DNA of 64,000 nt from Comamonadaceae bacterium. GTDB taxonomy: Bacteria; Pseudomonadota; Gammaproteobacteria; Burkholderiales; Burkholderiaceae_C. Positions 24,265 to 33,248 of the stretch are shown here, piece after piece. The notes under the pieces were generated by a model. That model had not been told where the DNA came from and did not search any database. It worked only from the letters and a program-made list of their open reading frames with translations. Position 1 is the first letter of the stretch. The number at the start of each line of letters is the position of its first letter. The translations under genes were made by a program, and so were the position numbers. The stretch is taken from assembly GCA_947476465.1 (NCBI GenBank), contig CANJQN010000001.1, forward strand, positions 162,788 to 226,787, read 5' to 3'.

Positions 24265-25541
24265 GCGAGACGCCCGCCAGCCCCCCCTTGTTCGACGGAC
24301 TGCGCGTGATCGAGGTCGGCAGCTTCGTCGCGGCGCCGGCCTGCGCGACCATCCTGGGCGATTTCGGCGCCGATGTGATCAAGATCGAGCAACCTGGCCT
24401 GGGCGATCTCTGGCGCCACCAGTGGAAGCGCCCCGAGATGCCGCAGGCCAGCACCAACTTCTTGTGGCTGCTGACCGGCCGCGGCAAGCGCAGCATTGCG
24501 ATGGACCTCAAGACCGAGGAAGGCCGCGAACTGATGCACACGCTGTGCCGCGACGCCGACGTGTTCGTGACCAACCTGCCGGTGCCGGCGCGGGCGGGCC
24601 TGGGGATCGATCACGAAACCTTGGCCGCCCTGAACCCGCGGCTGGTCTATGCCTCGTTCACGGGCTACGGCGAGTCCGGCCCGGAGCGCGACGAGGCGGG
24701 CTTCGACACCACCGCCTGGTGGGCGCGCTCGGGCCTGATGGACCAGATGCGCCCCGACCCGGACGGCCCGCCCGCCAAGGCGCCAGCGGCCTCGGGCGAC
24801 CAGTTGTCGGCCCTGTCGCTGTTTGGCGGCGTGGTGAGCGCCCTGTACCGCCGCGAGCGCACCGGCCAGGGCGCTTATGTCGGCTCCTCGCTGCTGGCCA
24901 ACGGCGCCTGGCAGAACGCCGTGTACATCCAGGCGGGCCTGAACGGCGCGCAGTTTCGCCCGGCCCGCAAGCGCTCGGAGATGTGGAACCCGCTGAACAT
25001 CCACTATCGCTGCCGCGACGACCGCTGGTTCATGATCACCATCAACCCGCAGCACCAGGCCCTGCACTGGGCGAGCTTTGCCCAGGTGGTGGAGTGCCCG
25101 GAACTGGTCACCGACGAGCGCTTCGCGGGCTACGAGGCCCGGCTGTCGCACAACGTGGCGCTGATCGCCGTGCTCGACGCCGCGTTCGCCCGGCGCTCGT
25201 CGGCGGACTGGAAACAGCGCTTTGCCGGCACCGGCATCGTCACCAGCATCGTGGCCAAGTCCGAGGACGCGTTGCACGATGCCCAGATGCGCGCCAACGA
25301 CATCGTCGTACCGCTCGAAGGCGCGCCCGGCGCACCGCTGACTGTCAACAGCCCCTTCTTCATCCACGGCGAGGTCAAGCGCGCCGCCACCCGGGCGCCC
25401 GAGCTTGGGGAGCATACCGATGACATCCTGCGCGAAGCAGGATTGAATGAAGCCGACATCGCCCGGCTCAAGCGGACCCGCGTGGTCCAGGCCGCCACCA
25501 ACGAACCCACCCCGCCACCGTCTCTGAAAGGAACACCATGA
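24261..25541 (+). CDS. CaiB/BaiF CoA-transferase family III protein
   Basis: This 426-residue family III CoA-transferase shows GLRVIEVGSFVAAPACATIL, GADVIKIEQPGLGD and RGKRSIAMDLK; the nucleophile is placed at Asp180 (SGDQLSALSLFGG). The ATG overlaps the SDR stop (ATGA), and its own stop overlaps the start of the Bug gene, so SDR, CoA-transferase and solute-binding protein are translationally coupled. It probably activates the acid substrate of the side-chain operon without ATP. It differs clearly from the copy at 26646-27857. Confidence 0.9.
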   Translation: MSETPASPPLFDGLRVIEVGSFVAAPACATILGDFGADVIKIEQPGLGDLWRHQWKRPEMPQASTNFLWLLTGRGKRSIAMDLKTEEGRELMHTLCRDADVFVTNLPVPARAGLGIDHETLAALNPRLVYASFTGYGESGPERDEAGFDTTAWWARSGLMDQMRPDPDGPPAKAPAASGDQLSALSLFGGVVSALYRRERTGQGAYVGSSLLANGAWQNAVYIQAGLNGAQFRPARKRSEMWNPLNIHYRCRDDRWFMITINPQHQALHWASFAQVVECPELVTDERFAGYEARLSHNVALIAVLDAAFARRSSADWKQRFAGTGIVTSIVAKSEDALHDAQMRANDIVVPLEGAPGAPLTVNSPFFIHGEVKRAATRAPELGEHTDDILREAGLNEADIARLKRTRVVQAATNEPTPPPSLKGTP

Positions 25542-26518
25542 CCGATCGCATCAACCGCCGCCAGGCCAACGCCGCCCTGGGCGCCGCCCTGTTCGCCCCC
25601 CTTGTCGGCCATGCCCAGGCCAACGACTTCCCCAATCGCCCCATCCGCCTGGTGGTGGGCTTCGGTCCGGGCGCCGGCCTGGAGGTGGCGTCGCGCCTGC
25701 TGGCCGACATCCTGAGCAAGGACCTCGGCCAGTCCGTGACGGTGGAAAACAAGCCCGGCGGCTCGACCATGATCGCCGCGCAGCAGGTGGCCAACGCCCC
25801 CAAGGACGGCTACACCTTGTACGTGCAGAACAACCAGACGGCGAACAACGAGCTGCTGTACAAGAAGGTGCCGTACAAGAACAGCGACTTCATCAACATC
25901 GCCGCTGGCGGACTCACCACCATGGTGATGACCGTCTCGCGCACCGTGCCGGTGGCCACCGGCGCCGAGTTCATCAAACATGCCAAGGCCAATCCGGGCA
26001 AGGTCTTCTATGGCTTCTGGGGCGCCGGCGGCAGCCCGCACCTGCTGGCCGCGCGCCTGAACGACACGGCCGGCCTCAAGCTGGAAGGCGTGGGCTACAA
26101 AGACCCGGGCCAGGCCACGGCCGACCTCGTCACCGGCCGCATCCACCTGTTCTTCACCTCGGCCACGCACGGCTTGTCGCTCAAGGGCGCCGGCTCGGCC
26201 AACCTGGTGGCGGTGGGCTCGCCCACGCGCATGGCCAGCATGCCCGACGTGCCCACCTTCGTCGAATCGGGCATCGAAGGCATGCCCAACCCGTGGTGGG
26301 GCTACGCGGCGCCGGCCGGCACGCCCAGCGATGTGGTGCTCAAGCTCGAGCGCGCGATCAAGGCAGCCGTGGCGACGCCGCGCTACCAGGAGCTGCTGGC
26401 CAAGACCGGCTCGACCAACCTGTCGTTCGACTCGCCGGCCAAGTTCCAGGAGTTCATCAACCGCGACCAGGAAAAGTGGGCCGCCGCGATTCGCCCGCTC
26501 AATCTGAGCCTGGACTAG
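25538..26518 (+). CDS. Bug/TctC family substrate-binding protein (third)
   Basis: This 326-residue periplasmic protein has a signal peptide beginning MTDRINRRQANAALG and ending near residue 28 (GHAQA); the paired Arg hints at possible Tat export. VVGFGPGAGLEVASRLL and VENKPGGSTMIAAQQ are the Bug ligand loops. It is coupled to the preceding CoA-transferase gene by an ATGA overlap. With no TctA or TctB gene in the window it is an orphan that may share a carrier encoded elsewhere. This is the third case here of a Bug gene placed directly beside a family III CoA-transferase gene. Confidence 0.9.
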   Translation: MTDRINRRQANAALGAALFAPLVGHAQANDFPNRPIRLVVGFGPGAGLEVASRLLADILSKDLGQSVTVENKPGGSTMIAAQQVANAPKDGYTLYVQNNQTANNELLYKKVPYKNSDFINIAAGGLTTMVMTVSRTVPVATGAEFIKHAKANPGKVFYGFWGAGGSPHLLAARLNDTAGLKLEGVGYKDPGQATADLVTGRIHLFFTSATHGLSLKGAGSANLVAVGSPTRMASMPDVPTFVESGIEGMPNPWWGYAAPAGTPSDVVLKLERAIKAAVATPRYQELLAKTGSTNLSFDSPAKFQEFINRDQEKWAAAIRPLNLSLD

Positions 26519-26603
26519 GCCCACCCCCGAAGCAGCTCACTGCGTGTAGCTGCCGCCCCCTCAAGGGGGCGCCACCAGCGGCCCGGCAAAGCCGGTTCCG
26601 CGG
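26519..26603. repeat. Intergenic repeat, copy 2 (48-bp identical core)
   Basis: The core at 26556-26603 is identical to 22071-22118, and the GCCCACCCCCGA lead at 26519-26530 is also shared. It separates the Bug gene from the next CoA-transferase gene in the same direction. Confidence 0.75.
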
Positions 26604-26645
26604 GGGCCCCGAAAGGGAGGTCTGCTTTCACATGCGCCGCAAGCG

Positions 26646-27857
26646 ATGCGCAGCATCATGGAAGACCGAGACTCTGTGAACGAATCAGACACACCGAAAG
26701 GGCCGCTGGCCGGCATCCGCGTCCTCGACCTGGCCACCATGCTGGTGGGGCCGATGGCGGCGCAGGCCATGGGCGACATGGGCGCCGACGTGATCAAGGT
26801 CGAGGCGCCCGGCGGCGACCTGATGCGCCGCATCGGGCCGCGGCACTCACCCGACATGGGCTCGTTCTACCTGGGCTGCAACCGCAACAAGCGCAGCATC
26901 GAACTCGACCTCAAGACCGCCGAGGGGCGCACGGTGTTCGAGGCTCTGGTGCGCAGCAGCGATATCGTGGTTCATTCGATCCGCGCCGACGCCGCCGGCC
27001 GGCTGGGCTTGTCGTACGACACCCTGGCACAGCTCAATCCCAAGATCATCCTGTGCCGCGTGATGGGGTTCGCCGATGACGGCCCCTACGGCGGCAAGCC
27101 GGCGTACGACGACGTGGCGCAGGCGGTGTCGGGCCTGGCGTCGCTGCAGTCGGTGGTGGCGGGCGAGCCGCGCTACGTGCCGTCGTGCATGGCCGACAAG
27201 ATCACCTCGATGTACGCCATGCATGCCATCTCGATGGCGCTGATCCACCGGCTGCGCACCGGCCAGGGCCAGGAGGTGTGCGTGCCGATGTTCGAGTCGA
27301 TGGTGTCGTTCAACATGCACGAGCACCAGTGGGGCGAGACCTTCATACCGGCCAAGGGCGGCATGGGTTATCCGCCGGTAAGCACCGCCGCGCGCCGGCC
27401 CTTTCGCACAACCGACGGCTACCTGTGTGTCCTGCCCTACACCGACAAGCATTGGGCCGCCTTCTGCGAGGTGGTGGGCGACCCGGCACTGACCGCCGAT
27501 CCCCGTTACGCCACCCACGCCGCGCGGCAGGCCGACCAGATGGGTTTCTGGAACGAGGTCGGCCGGCGCGTGCGCACCCGCACCACGGCTGACTGGATCG
27601 AGGCCCTGACCCGCGCCGACGTGCCCTTCGGCCGCGTCAACAGCCTCGAAGACCTGCTGGCCGACCCGCACCTGGAAGGCGTCGGCTTCTGGCAGACGCA
27701 CGAGCACCCGAGCGAAGGCACCCTGCGCGTGCCCTCGCCGTCGATCGCGATGTCCGCCTCGCCGCCCTCGGTACGCAGCCTGCCGCCGCGCCTGAACGAG
27801 CACGGCGCACAGATCCTGGCCGAGTTGGGGCTTGCGCCGCACACCCCGGCGGGCTGA
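26646..27857 (+). CDS. CaiB/BaiF CoA-transferase family III protein
   Basis: This 403-residue protein has GIRVLDLATMLVGPMAAQ, GADVIKVEAPGGD and NRNKRSIELDLK; the nucleophile aligns with Asp184 (CMADKITSM). The start may be ATG 26646 or ATG 26658; neither has a strong ribosome-binding site, and the domain begins about 20 residues in. In overall sequence it resembles the copy at 6815-8047 more than the other family members here. It is the last gene of the long plus-strand series and is separated from its neighbours by the repeat upstream and 100 bp downstream. Confidence 0.88.
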   Translation: MRSIMEDRDSVNESDTPKGPLAGIRVLDLATMLVGPMAAQAMGDMGADVIKVEAPGGDLMRRIGPRHSPDMGSFYLGCNRNKRSIELDLKTAEGRTVFEALVRSSDIVVHSIRADAAGRLGLSYDTLAQLNPKIILCRVMGFADDGPYGGKPAYDDVAQAVSGLASLQSVVAGEPRYVPSCMADKITSMYAMHAISMALIHRLRTGQGQEVCVPMFESMVSFNMHEHQWGETFIPAKGGMGYPPVSTAARRPFRTTDGYLCVLPYTDKHWAAFCEVVGDPALTADPRYATHAARQADQMGFWNEVGRRVRTRTTADWIEALTRADVPFGRVNSLEDLLADPHLEGVGFWQTHEHPSEGTLRVPSPSIAMSASPPSVRSLPPRLNEHGAQILAELGLAPHTPAG

Positions 27858-27957
27858 GAAAGCCACCCTAGCGCGCGCCCCTGAATCCCGCCCTCTGGAC
27901 GGGAAAGACGGCTTCTGTAATCATTTGTAACTTCATTGATTGCAGATGGAGCCGCGA

Positions 27958-29436
27958 ATGCGTGTTGGACTTTTTGGCATGGTGCTGGCCTTTGGCACCG
28001 CCGCCGCGACGGCGCAGACCGTCACCGAGCCGCAGCGGGTGAAGCCGGCGGATGCCGGCATGGATTGCGCCGTGATTGCGTCCGAGAACAAGGCGATGGC
28101 GGACCTGATCACGGCAGGCGACCCCACCCGTACCGCTGGGCAGGCGGTGGCCGGCGGTACGGCCAACGTCGGCGGGCAGCTCGCCGGTGCCGTCGTGGCG
28201 CAATCGGGCATGTTCGGCGCCTTCGGCGGACTGGTCAGCAAGCTCACGGGCAGCGTGGCGCAGCAGCAGGTCGAGCAACGCCTGGCGCCGGACGCCGCCG
28301 CGCAGCAGCGCGCCGCGCTGGCTCGCGACCGGCAGGGTTTTCTCAATGCCCTGGCCTCGGCCAAGGCCTGTCGGGCTGACGATCCCTCGTTCGCGGGCAA
28401 TGCCCTTTCGGCCGATGAGTTCCAGCGTGTGGCGGGTCTGGGTGCTGGGCCCGCTGGCACGACGACCGCCCTGGCCCCGCTGTCGCTGGCACAAACCCAG
28501 ACAGCCTTGGCCGAGCCGGTCGCGCCGCTGGCGGCGACGTTTCCCTTGCAGGGCGACCTCAAGCTGGCCGGGCGGCGCTACTACATCGCAGAGTTTCGGG
28601 TGTTGTTCGAGGTGGGTGGCCGGGTCTCGGCCAACACCCGCGCCGCGTACCTGGGCGGCAACAACTACGGCGCTACCCGATCGACGATCCGCTATGCGCT
28701 GGCCCAGCCGGACGTGGCGGTCATGCAAGCCATCACCGACCGGGCCTGGGCCGACTTCCAGCAGCGGGTGGCGGCCGCTGGCGTGAAGATCGAGCCGCGC
28801 GCTAATTTCGTGGCACAGCATGGCGAGGTGTACGCGGCCACCGAACCCGCGACCACGGCCGCGGCGCCGGTGACGATCGATCAGAACCTGGGTCACACAG
28901 AGCGCAAATACATGGTGTTCGCCCCCACCGGGATGACATTGCACTCCCGGGGCTTTGCCGGGCTGGGCGCGGGCAACCTCAGCAAGCGCATGGAGTTCAT
29001 CAAGGGTCAGATGGACGGTTTGTCGGTGAGCGTCGCGGTCAACATCGCCGCGCTGGAAACCTCGGGCTCGGGCTCGTCGCTGTTCAACCGCGATGGCGCC
29101 AGCACCGGCGCCGGCGCGGGGATGACGGTGGTCTCGCCGCCCGATGGGGTGGTGGCGCAGGTGCATGCAGATTCCAGCAGCCTGCGCTTGGCGCAGCCGG
29201 TAGCGGTGCCCGGCACTTTTGCGCGGATGCGCGAGGTGGGCGGCTACGACACGACCAAGGACGGCGTGGCACGGTCGATGCAGATCCTGAGCAACATGGC
29301 CGGCGTGGCTGCCAACAACAGCAAGACGGTGGACATGCAGGTCGATCTCGACGGCCTGGCCACGCCGCGGATGGTGCTGCAGGGGCTGACGGGGTTCAAC
29401 CAGGCGCTGGTTGAGAAGCTGGCGGCGATTCGATAG
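27958..29436 (+). CDS. Secreted protein of unknown function
   Basis: This 492-residue protein has a clear Sec signal peptide (MRVGLFGMVLAFGTAAATAQ). It is Ala/Gly-rich with a low-complexity stretch at about 60-110 (GGTANVGGQLAGAVVAQ, GAFGGLVSKLTGSVAQQQVEQ), then mixed alpha/beta sequence with no motif I recognise. There are only two cysteines in the mature part (GMDCAV and AKACRAD), which could form a disulfide. ATG 27958 is chosen because it starts the signal peptide. It has no evident link to CoA metabolism and sits alone, so it may be a cell-envelope or secreted factor inserted among catabolic genes. Confidence 0.75.
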   Translation: MRVGLFGMVLAFGTAAATAQTVTEPQRVKPADAGMDCAVIASENKAMADLITAGDPTRTAGQAVAGGTANVGGQLAGAVVAQSGMFGAFGGLVSKLTGSVAQQQVEQRLAPDAAAQQRAALARDRQGFLNALASAKACRADDPSFAGNALSADEFQRVAGLGAGPAGTTTALAPLSLAQTQTALAEPVAPLAATFPLQGDLKLAGRRYYIAEFRVLFEVGGRVSANTRAAYLGGNNYGATRSTIRYALAQPDVAVMQAITDRAWADFQQRVAAAGVKIEPRANFVAQHGEVYAATEPATTAAAPVTIDQNLGHTERKYMVFAPTGMTLHSRGFAGLGAGNLSKRMEFIKGQMDGLSVSVAVNIAALETSGSGSSLFNRDGASTGAGAGMTVVSPPDGVVAQVHADSSSLRLAQPVAVPGTFARMREVGGYDTTKDGVARSMQILSNMAGVAANNSKTVDMQVDLDGLATPRMVLQGLTGFNQALVEKLAAIR

Positions 29437-29469
29437 GGACGTCCGGCGCAGCGCTGCGCAAAAGCTCTC

Positions 29470-29487
29470 ACTCGCCCGCAGGCGAGT
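29470..29487. terminator. Hairpin after secreted-protein gene
   Basis: ACTCGCC and GGCGAGT form a 7-bp stem with a CGCA loop, 34 bp after the stop at 29436. No T-tract follows, so termination is only probable. The rest of the gap to 29613 shows no other structure. Confidence 0.35.
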
Positions 29488-29613
29488 TGCAGCACACGAT
29501 AGGTTTGCAGCAGTCAAAGGACAAGCCGGGGGCATTGCCTGCGCTTAGTATTCCTGCAAGCATGGGTGCGCATTCCACTGGCAAGCACCCTCCAGATGAC
29601 TTTGAAAGGACGC

Positions 29614-30576
29614 ATGCAATATCTAGAGGATCTGCGGCTCGGCGAATCGGTCGTGTGTGGGACGTTCGCGTTCAACGAAGAGGAAATCGTTGAGTTCGCC
29701 CGTCAACATGACCCTCACCCCTTCCATCTGGATCATGCCGCCGCTGCACAGAGCATCTTCGAACGGCTGACGGCGTCAGGACTGCAATCGGCTTGCGCGG
29801 CGCGTCAAATGGTCCTGCAAACCGTGATGGGGCGCAGCCGCTTTCTTGGATCGCCTGGCGCCATGCGGATGCAGCTGCACAGCCCGGTCTACCCAGGACG
29901 AGAAGTCCGTGTCACACACAGCTTCGAGTCCATAGAGCATCTGGCCAGATGGCCCGGCATCGGCCTGGTCACCAGCATGACCCGCGGCGTCGACAACGCC
30001 GGCGAGCTTGTCATCACCATGTCGCACCTGAGCTGGGTGGCATCGCGCGGCGTTCAACCTGACCTGGATCGACTGCGAATGGACACCACGGCATCGGCCT
30101 GCCTCGGCGCCTTCAAGGCGAAGGCGACCGGCGGCCTACGGCTGGACGCGGACGCAAGGATCCATTTCGAAGACTGCGTTGTTGGCGCACTCTACCAATT
30201 CGGCGAACACATGGTCGAGCCTGCTGACTACGACAAATTCTGCCGGACGTTCGACGCGGTGAGCGAAGACGGCACAACGCTTCGCAACGAGTGGTACGGC
30301 CCTTCACTGGGCATCAGAACCTTGGGGGACGGATTCTGGCTGCGCGCTGCCGCCGTTGGCGGTACCGGCCTGGATCTGATCCGATGGCCAAACCCGATCC
30401 ATGCCGGCGATCGCATCCATGGCGAGATGCGGATTACCGAGGCTCGGCCGTTGCGCTCGCGCCCCCATCTTGGCCTCGTCAAGAGCGCCTGCATCTGCAC
30501 CAACCAGCGCGGCGAGGTGGTCACCAGCTACGAGGTGACCACTTTCATCCGCAAGCGAGCGTCAGACCCGGGCTGA
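29614..30576 (+). CDS. MaoC family double hot-dog hydratase-like protein
   Basis: This 320-residue protein has two hot-dog halves. The first has the hydratase-2 motif ARQHDPHPFHLD with Asp33 and His38. The second half (from about 170) lacks the motif, as is usual in two-domain (R)-hydratases with one active site. ATG 29614 is preferred because AAAGGA lies 3-8 bp upstream; the frame extends to 29566 without homology. It is monocistronic and faces the minus-strand ligase operon. Its last bases overlap the decayed end of an acyl-CoA dehydrogenase gene on the other strand, so a rearrangement happened right at its 3' end. Confidence 0.82.
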   Translation: MQYLEDLRLGESVVCGTFAFNEEEIVEFARQHDPHPFHLDHAAAAQSIFERLTASGLQSACAARQMVLQTVMGRSRFLGSPGAMRMQLHSPVYPGREVRVTHSFESIEHLARWPGIGLVTSMTRGVDNAGELVITMSHLSWVASRGVQPDLDRLRMDTTASACLGAFKAKATGGLRLDADARIHFEDCVVGALYQFGEHMVEPADYDKFCRTFDAVSEDGTTLRNEWYGPSLGIRTLGDGFWLRAAAVGGTGLDLIRWPNPIHAGDRIHGEMRITEARPLRSRPHLGLVKSACICTNQRGEVVTSYEVTTFIRKRASDPG

Positions 30577-30645
30577 GGCCAACCCGAGTTCACGCGCGAT
30601 CATCAAGATCTGGATTCGCTACGAACCGTCGCCGATCGCCAGCTG
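30562..30645 (-). pseudogene. Remnant C-terminus of an acyl-CoA dehydrogenase gene
   Basis: Read on the minus strand, one frame gives QLAIGDGS, a TAG stop, then RIQILMIARELGLASARV and a TGA. This matches the end of typical acyl-CoA dehydrogenases (IGDGTSEIQ...IIAREL), with an in-frame stop where the SE pair should be. Only about 28 codons remain. It lies between the MaoC gene and the ligase gene, overlapping the last bases of the former. Confidence 0.55.
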
Positions 30646-30680
30646 TCGCCTTGGCGCGGCTGGGCACGTCTCCCTCCAGG

Positions 30681-32216
30681 TCACCCTGGCTTCGTGCTTG
30701 ACAGGTCGCGCAGGTTGCGCCGCTCCAGCTTGCCGGTGGGCGAGCGCGGCAAAGTGTCGACGAAATGGATGGCGTCGGGCCGCTTGATGCGTCCGAGCCG
30801 CTCCTTGCAATGGCGCACCAGGTCGCTGCGAAGCGCCTGGGGCGCGACATCGCTGTCGCGGTCCGCCACGACGTAGGCCACTGGCCGTTCGCTGAAACGC
30901 TCGTCGGGAACGCCGATGACGGCGCAGTCGTACACGCCAGCGACCTCGCGCAAGGCGGCCTCGATCTCCTGCGGGTAGATGTTCACGCCGCCGGAGATGA
31001 TGGTGTCATCGACGCGGTCGGTGAGGTAGAGGTAGCCGCGCGCATCGACATGGCCGATGTCCCCGAAGGTCTGCAGGCCCTCGGGCAGCTGTTGCCGGGC
31101 ACGCTTGTCAGGCGCCTTGTAGTAGCTGAAGGGCGCAGTGCCTGAAAAGCAGATCAGCCCGGTCGTGCCGGCGGGCACTTCCCGGCCCTGCTCGTCGACG
31201 ATGTGCAGCTCGCCCTTGCGCGCGCGGCCGACCGAGCCGGGGTGGTCGAGCGCCTCGTGCGAATCGATCAGGGTCAGCCCCACGCCTTCGCTGCCAGAGT
31301 AGTACTCGAGCAGGATCGGGCCCCACCACCCGACCATGGCGGCCTTGAGTTCGGGCGGACAGGGCGCCGCCCCGTGAATGGCCGTGCGGTGCGCCGGTGC
31401 GTGATACAGCCGGCGCCGCGCACTCGACAGCGCCAGCAGCCGGCGGAACATGTCCGGCACCCACTGGCTGTGCGTGATGGCCTCGCGCTCGATCAGGTCC
31501 AGCGCGGCGGCGGCGTCGAATCGGTCCATGACGAACACGGTGCCGCCGCCGGCAGTGACGGCCAGCGCCACCCGCAGCGGCGCGGCGTGGTACAGCGGCG
31601 CCGTCGACAGGTAGCGCACGTCGGTGCCACCGATGCCGAACAGCTCGATCAGGTCGGCTGCGAAGGGTGGCGTGCCGCGCCAGTCGGGCGGCAGCAGCGG
31701 CCGCAGCACACCCTTGGGCGACCCGGTGGTGCCGCAGGTGAACATCATCAGGGCGCCGGGCGGCTCGTCGGCCACCGGCTCGGGTGAGGCGGCGGCCAGC
31801 AACGGACGCATCTCGACAAAGCCCGGCAGCGGGCCGCGCAGTGCGAGCAAGCGGGTGCCTTCGGGCCAGGCGATGCCGCGCACCAGATGCGCCAGCGCCG
31901 CGTCGACCAGGACGGCACGCGCATCGCTGTCTAGAACCAGCTGCTGGATCTCGCCGGGCATCAGGGCGGTGGAGATGGGCGAGATGTACAGGCCGGTGCG
32001 CCAGGCGGCCCAGGCCACGGCCAGGGCCTCGGGACGGTTTCCCACCAGCATGGCGATGTGATCGCTGCGCGTAAGGCCGAGGCCGCGCAGCACCGCCGCC
32101 ATGCGGTTGGCCAGCGCCTCCAGCTCGCCGTAGCTCAGGCGGTCGGTGCCGCAGACCACCGCCTGGCGATTGGGCATGGCGGCGGCGTGCTGCCGCAGAT
32201 CGTGAATGGGCTTCAT
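30681..32216 (-). CDS. AMP-dependent acyl-CoA ligase (ANL superfamily)
   Basis: This 511-residue adenylate-forming enzyme has the P-loop MMFTCGTTGSPKGV (157-170), GDIGHVDARGYLYLTDRVDD for the hinge region, and the adenylation Lys496 in SPTGKLERR. It converts a carboxylic acid, ATP and CoA to the acyl-CoA. ATG 32216 starts the conserved domain; the open frame upstream carries no homology. It is third in the minus-strand operon after the acyl-CoA dehydrogenase and dienoyl-CoA-reductase-like SDR genes. It belongs to a different branch from the two AliA-like ligases at 39870 and 47643. Confidence 0.9.
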   Translation of the reverse strand: MKPIHDLRQHAAAMPNRQAVVCGTDRLSYGELEALANRMAAVLRGLGLTRSDHIAMLVGNRPEALAVAWAAWRTGLYISPISTALMPGEIQQLVLDSDARAVLVDAALAHLVRGIAWPEGTRLLALRGPLPGFVEMRPLLAAASPEPVADEPPGALMMFTCGTTGSPKGVLRPLLPPDWRGTPPFAADLIELFGIGGTDVRYLSTAPLYHAAPLRVALAVTAGGGTVFVMDRFDAAAALDLIEREAITHSQWVPDMFRRLLALSSARRRLYHAPAHRTAIHGAAPCPPELKAAMVGWWGPILLEYYSGSEGVGLTLIDSHEALDHPGSVGRARKGELHIVDEQGREVPAGTTGLICFSGTAPFSYYKAPDKRARQQLPEGLQTFGDIGHVDARGYLYLTDRVDDTIISGGVNIYPQEIEAALREVAGVYDCAVIGVPDERFSERPVAYVVADRDSDVAPQALRSDLVRHCKERLGRIKRPDAIHFVDTLPRSPTGKLERRNLRDLSSTKPG

Positions 32217-32277
32217 GGTCGGCACGGTTGTGGGTGAAGTGCCCGCGTGAAGCGGGACAACAGCCCCTCTGTTCAGA

Positions 32278-33180
32278 TCATCCGGTGCTGCGCTGCGCCT
32301 TGTCGCGATCAGAGCTGGCCCGCACCTTGGTCTTGGCCTCGGCCCAGTCCTCGGTGGTGAGCTTGCCCAGGGCGGCGAACGTGCTGGGTGCGGCCAGGTG
32401 GTGGCCGCCGTCGATGGCGATGTTCTGGCCGGTGAGGTATTCGCAGCCGTCGGCCTGCAGGAAGGTGACCAGGTTGCACAGCTCGTGCATGCGGCCGAAG
32501 CGCTGCATGGGCACTTCCTCGTCGGATGCCGCACCGACGTTGGCCTTGGGTATGGGGGCGAGCTTTTCCCAGGCGGTTTCGGTCGGGAAGGGGCCGGGCG
32601 CGACCGCGTTGACGCGGATGTTGTGCTTGCCCCATTCGACGGCCAGCGACATGGTCATGGCATGGATGGCCGTCTTGGACATGACCGAGGGCAACACGTA
32701 GGCCGAGCCCGTCCAGACCCAGGTGACCAGCATGCTCACCACCGAGCCGGTCAGGCCCTGGGCGATCCAGCGGCGCCCGCAGGCCAGCGTGGAGAACAGG
32801 GCGCCGTCCATCACGGTGGAGCGCACCGCCTCGAAGCCGCGCGGGCTGATGTCCAACGAGGGCGAGATGAAGTTGGCGGCGGCGTTGTTGATCAGGCCGG
32901 TGAGCGGCCCGTCGACCCAGATCTTGTCCATCATGGCCTCGATGGCCTCGGCCGAGCGCACGTCGCAGATCTGGTAGGCGATGGTGCCGCCGTTCCTGGC
33001 CAGCGCGCCGATGTCCTTGACGGCTTCCTGCAGCACGGCTTCGCGGCGGCCGCAAATGTAGACGGCCGCGCCGTGGGCAGCGAAGTGCTTGGCCAGCTCC
33101 TTGCCCAGGCCGGTGCCGCCGCCGGTGATCAGGATGCGCTTGCCGGCCAGGACGTCGGGGCGGTGGGGGTTCGATTGCAT
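32278..33180 (-). CDS. SDR family protein, 2,4-dienoyl-CoA reductase-like
   Basis: This 300-residue SDR has TGGGTGLG (19-26), NNAAANF (98-104), and a Ser165-x3-Lys169 pair (PSVMSK) instead of Tyr-x3-Lys. The C-terminal AVEWGKHNIRVNAVAPGP is typical of the 2,4-dienoyl-CoA reductase branch, which removes awkward double bonds before beta-oxidation. The separate catalytic Tyr of human DECR1 seems to align with Trp156. The start ATG 33180 has a good GAGGAGA ribosome-binding site; the longer frame to 33453 is unlikely. It lies between the acyl-CoA dehydrogenase and ligase genes of the same operon. Confidence 0.87.
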   Translation of the reverse strand: MQSNPHRPDVLAGKRILITGGGTGLGKELAKHFAAHGAAVYICGRREAVLQEAVKDIGALARNGGTIAYQICDVRSAEAIEAMMDKIWVDGPLTGLINNAAANFISPSLDISPRGFEAVRSTVMDGALFSTLACGRRWIAQGLTGSVVSMLVTWVWTGSAYVLPSVMSKTAIHAMTMSLAVEWGKHNIRVNAVAPGPFPTETAWEKLAPIPKANVGAASDEEVPMQRFGRMHELCNLVTFLQADGCEYLTGQNIAIDGGHHLAAPSTFAALGKLTTEDWAEAKTKVRASSDRDKAQRSTG

Positions 33181-33248
33181 GCGTTTCTCCTCGGTGGGGG
33201 CTGGGTTCGGGCGGGTCGGGCGGGTCGCTTGGGGCGGCCAGACGTGGC

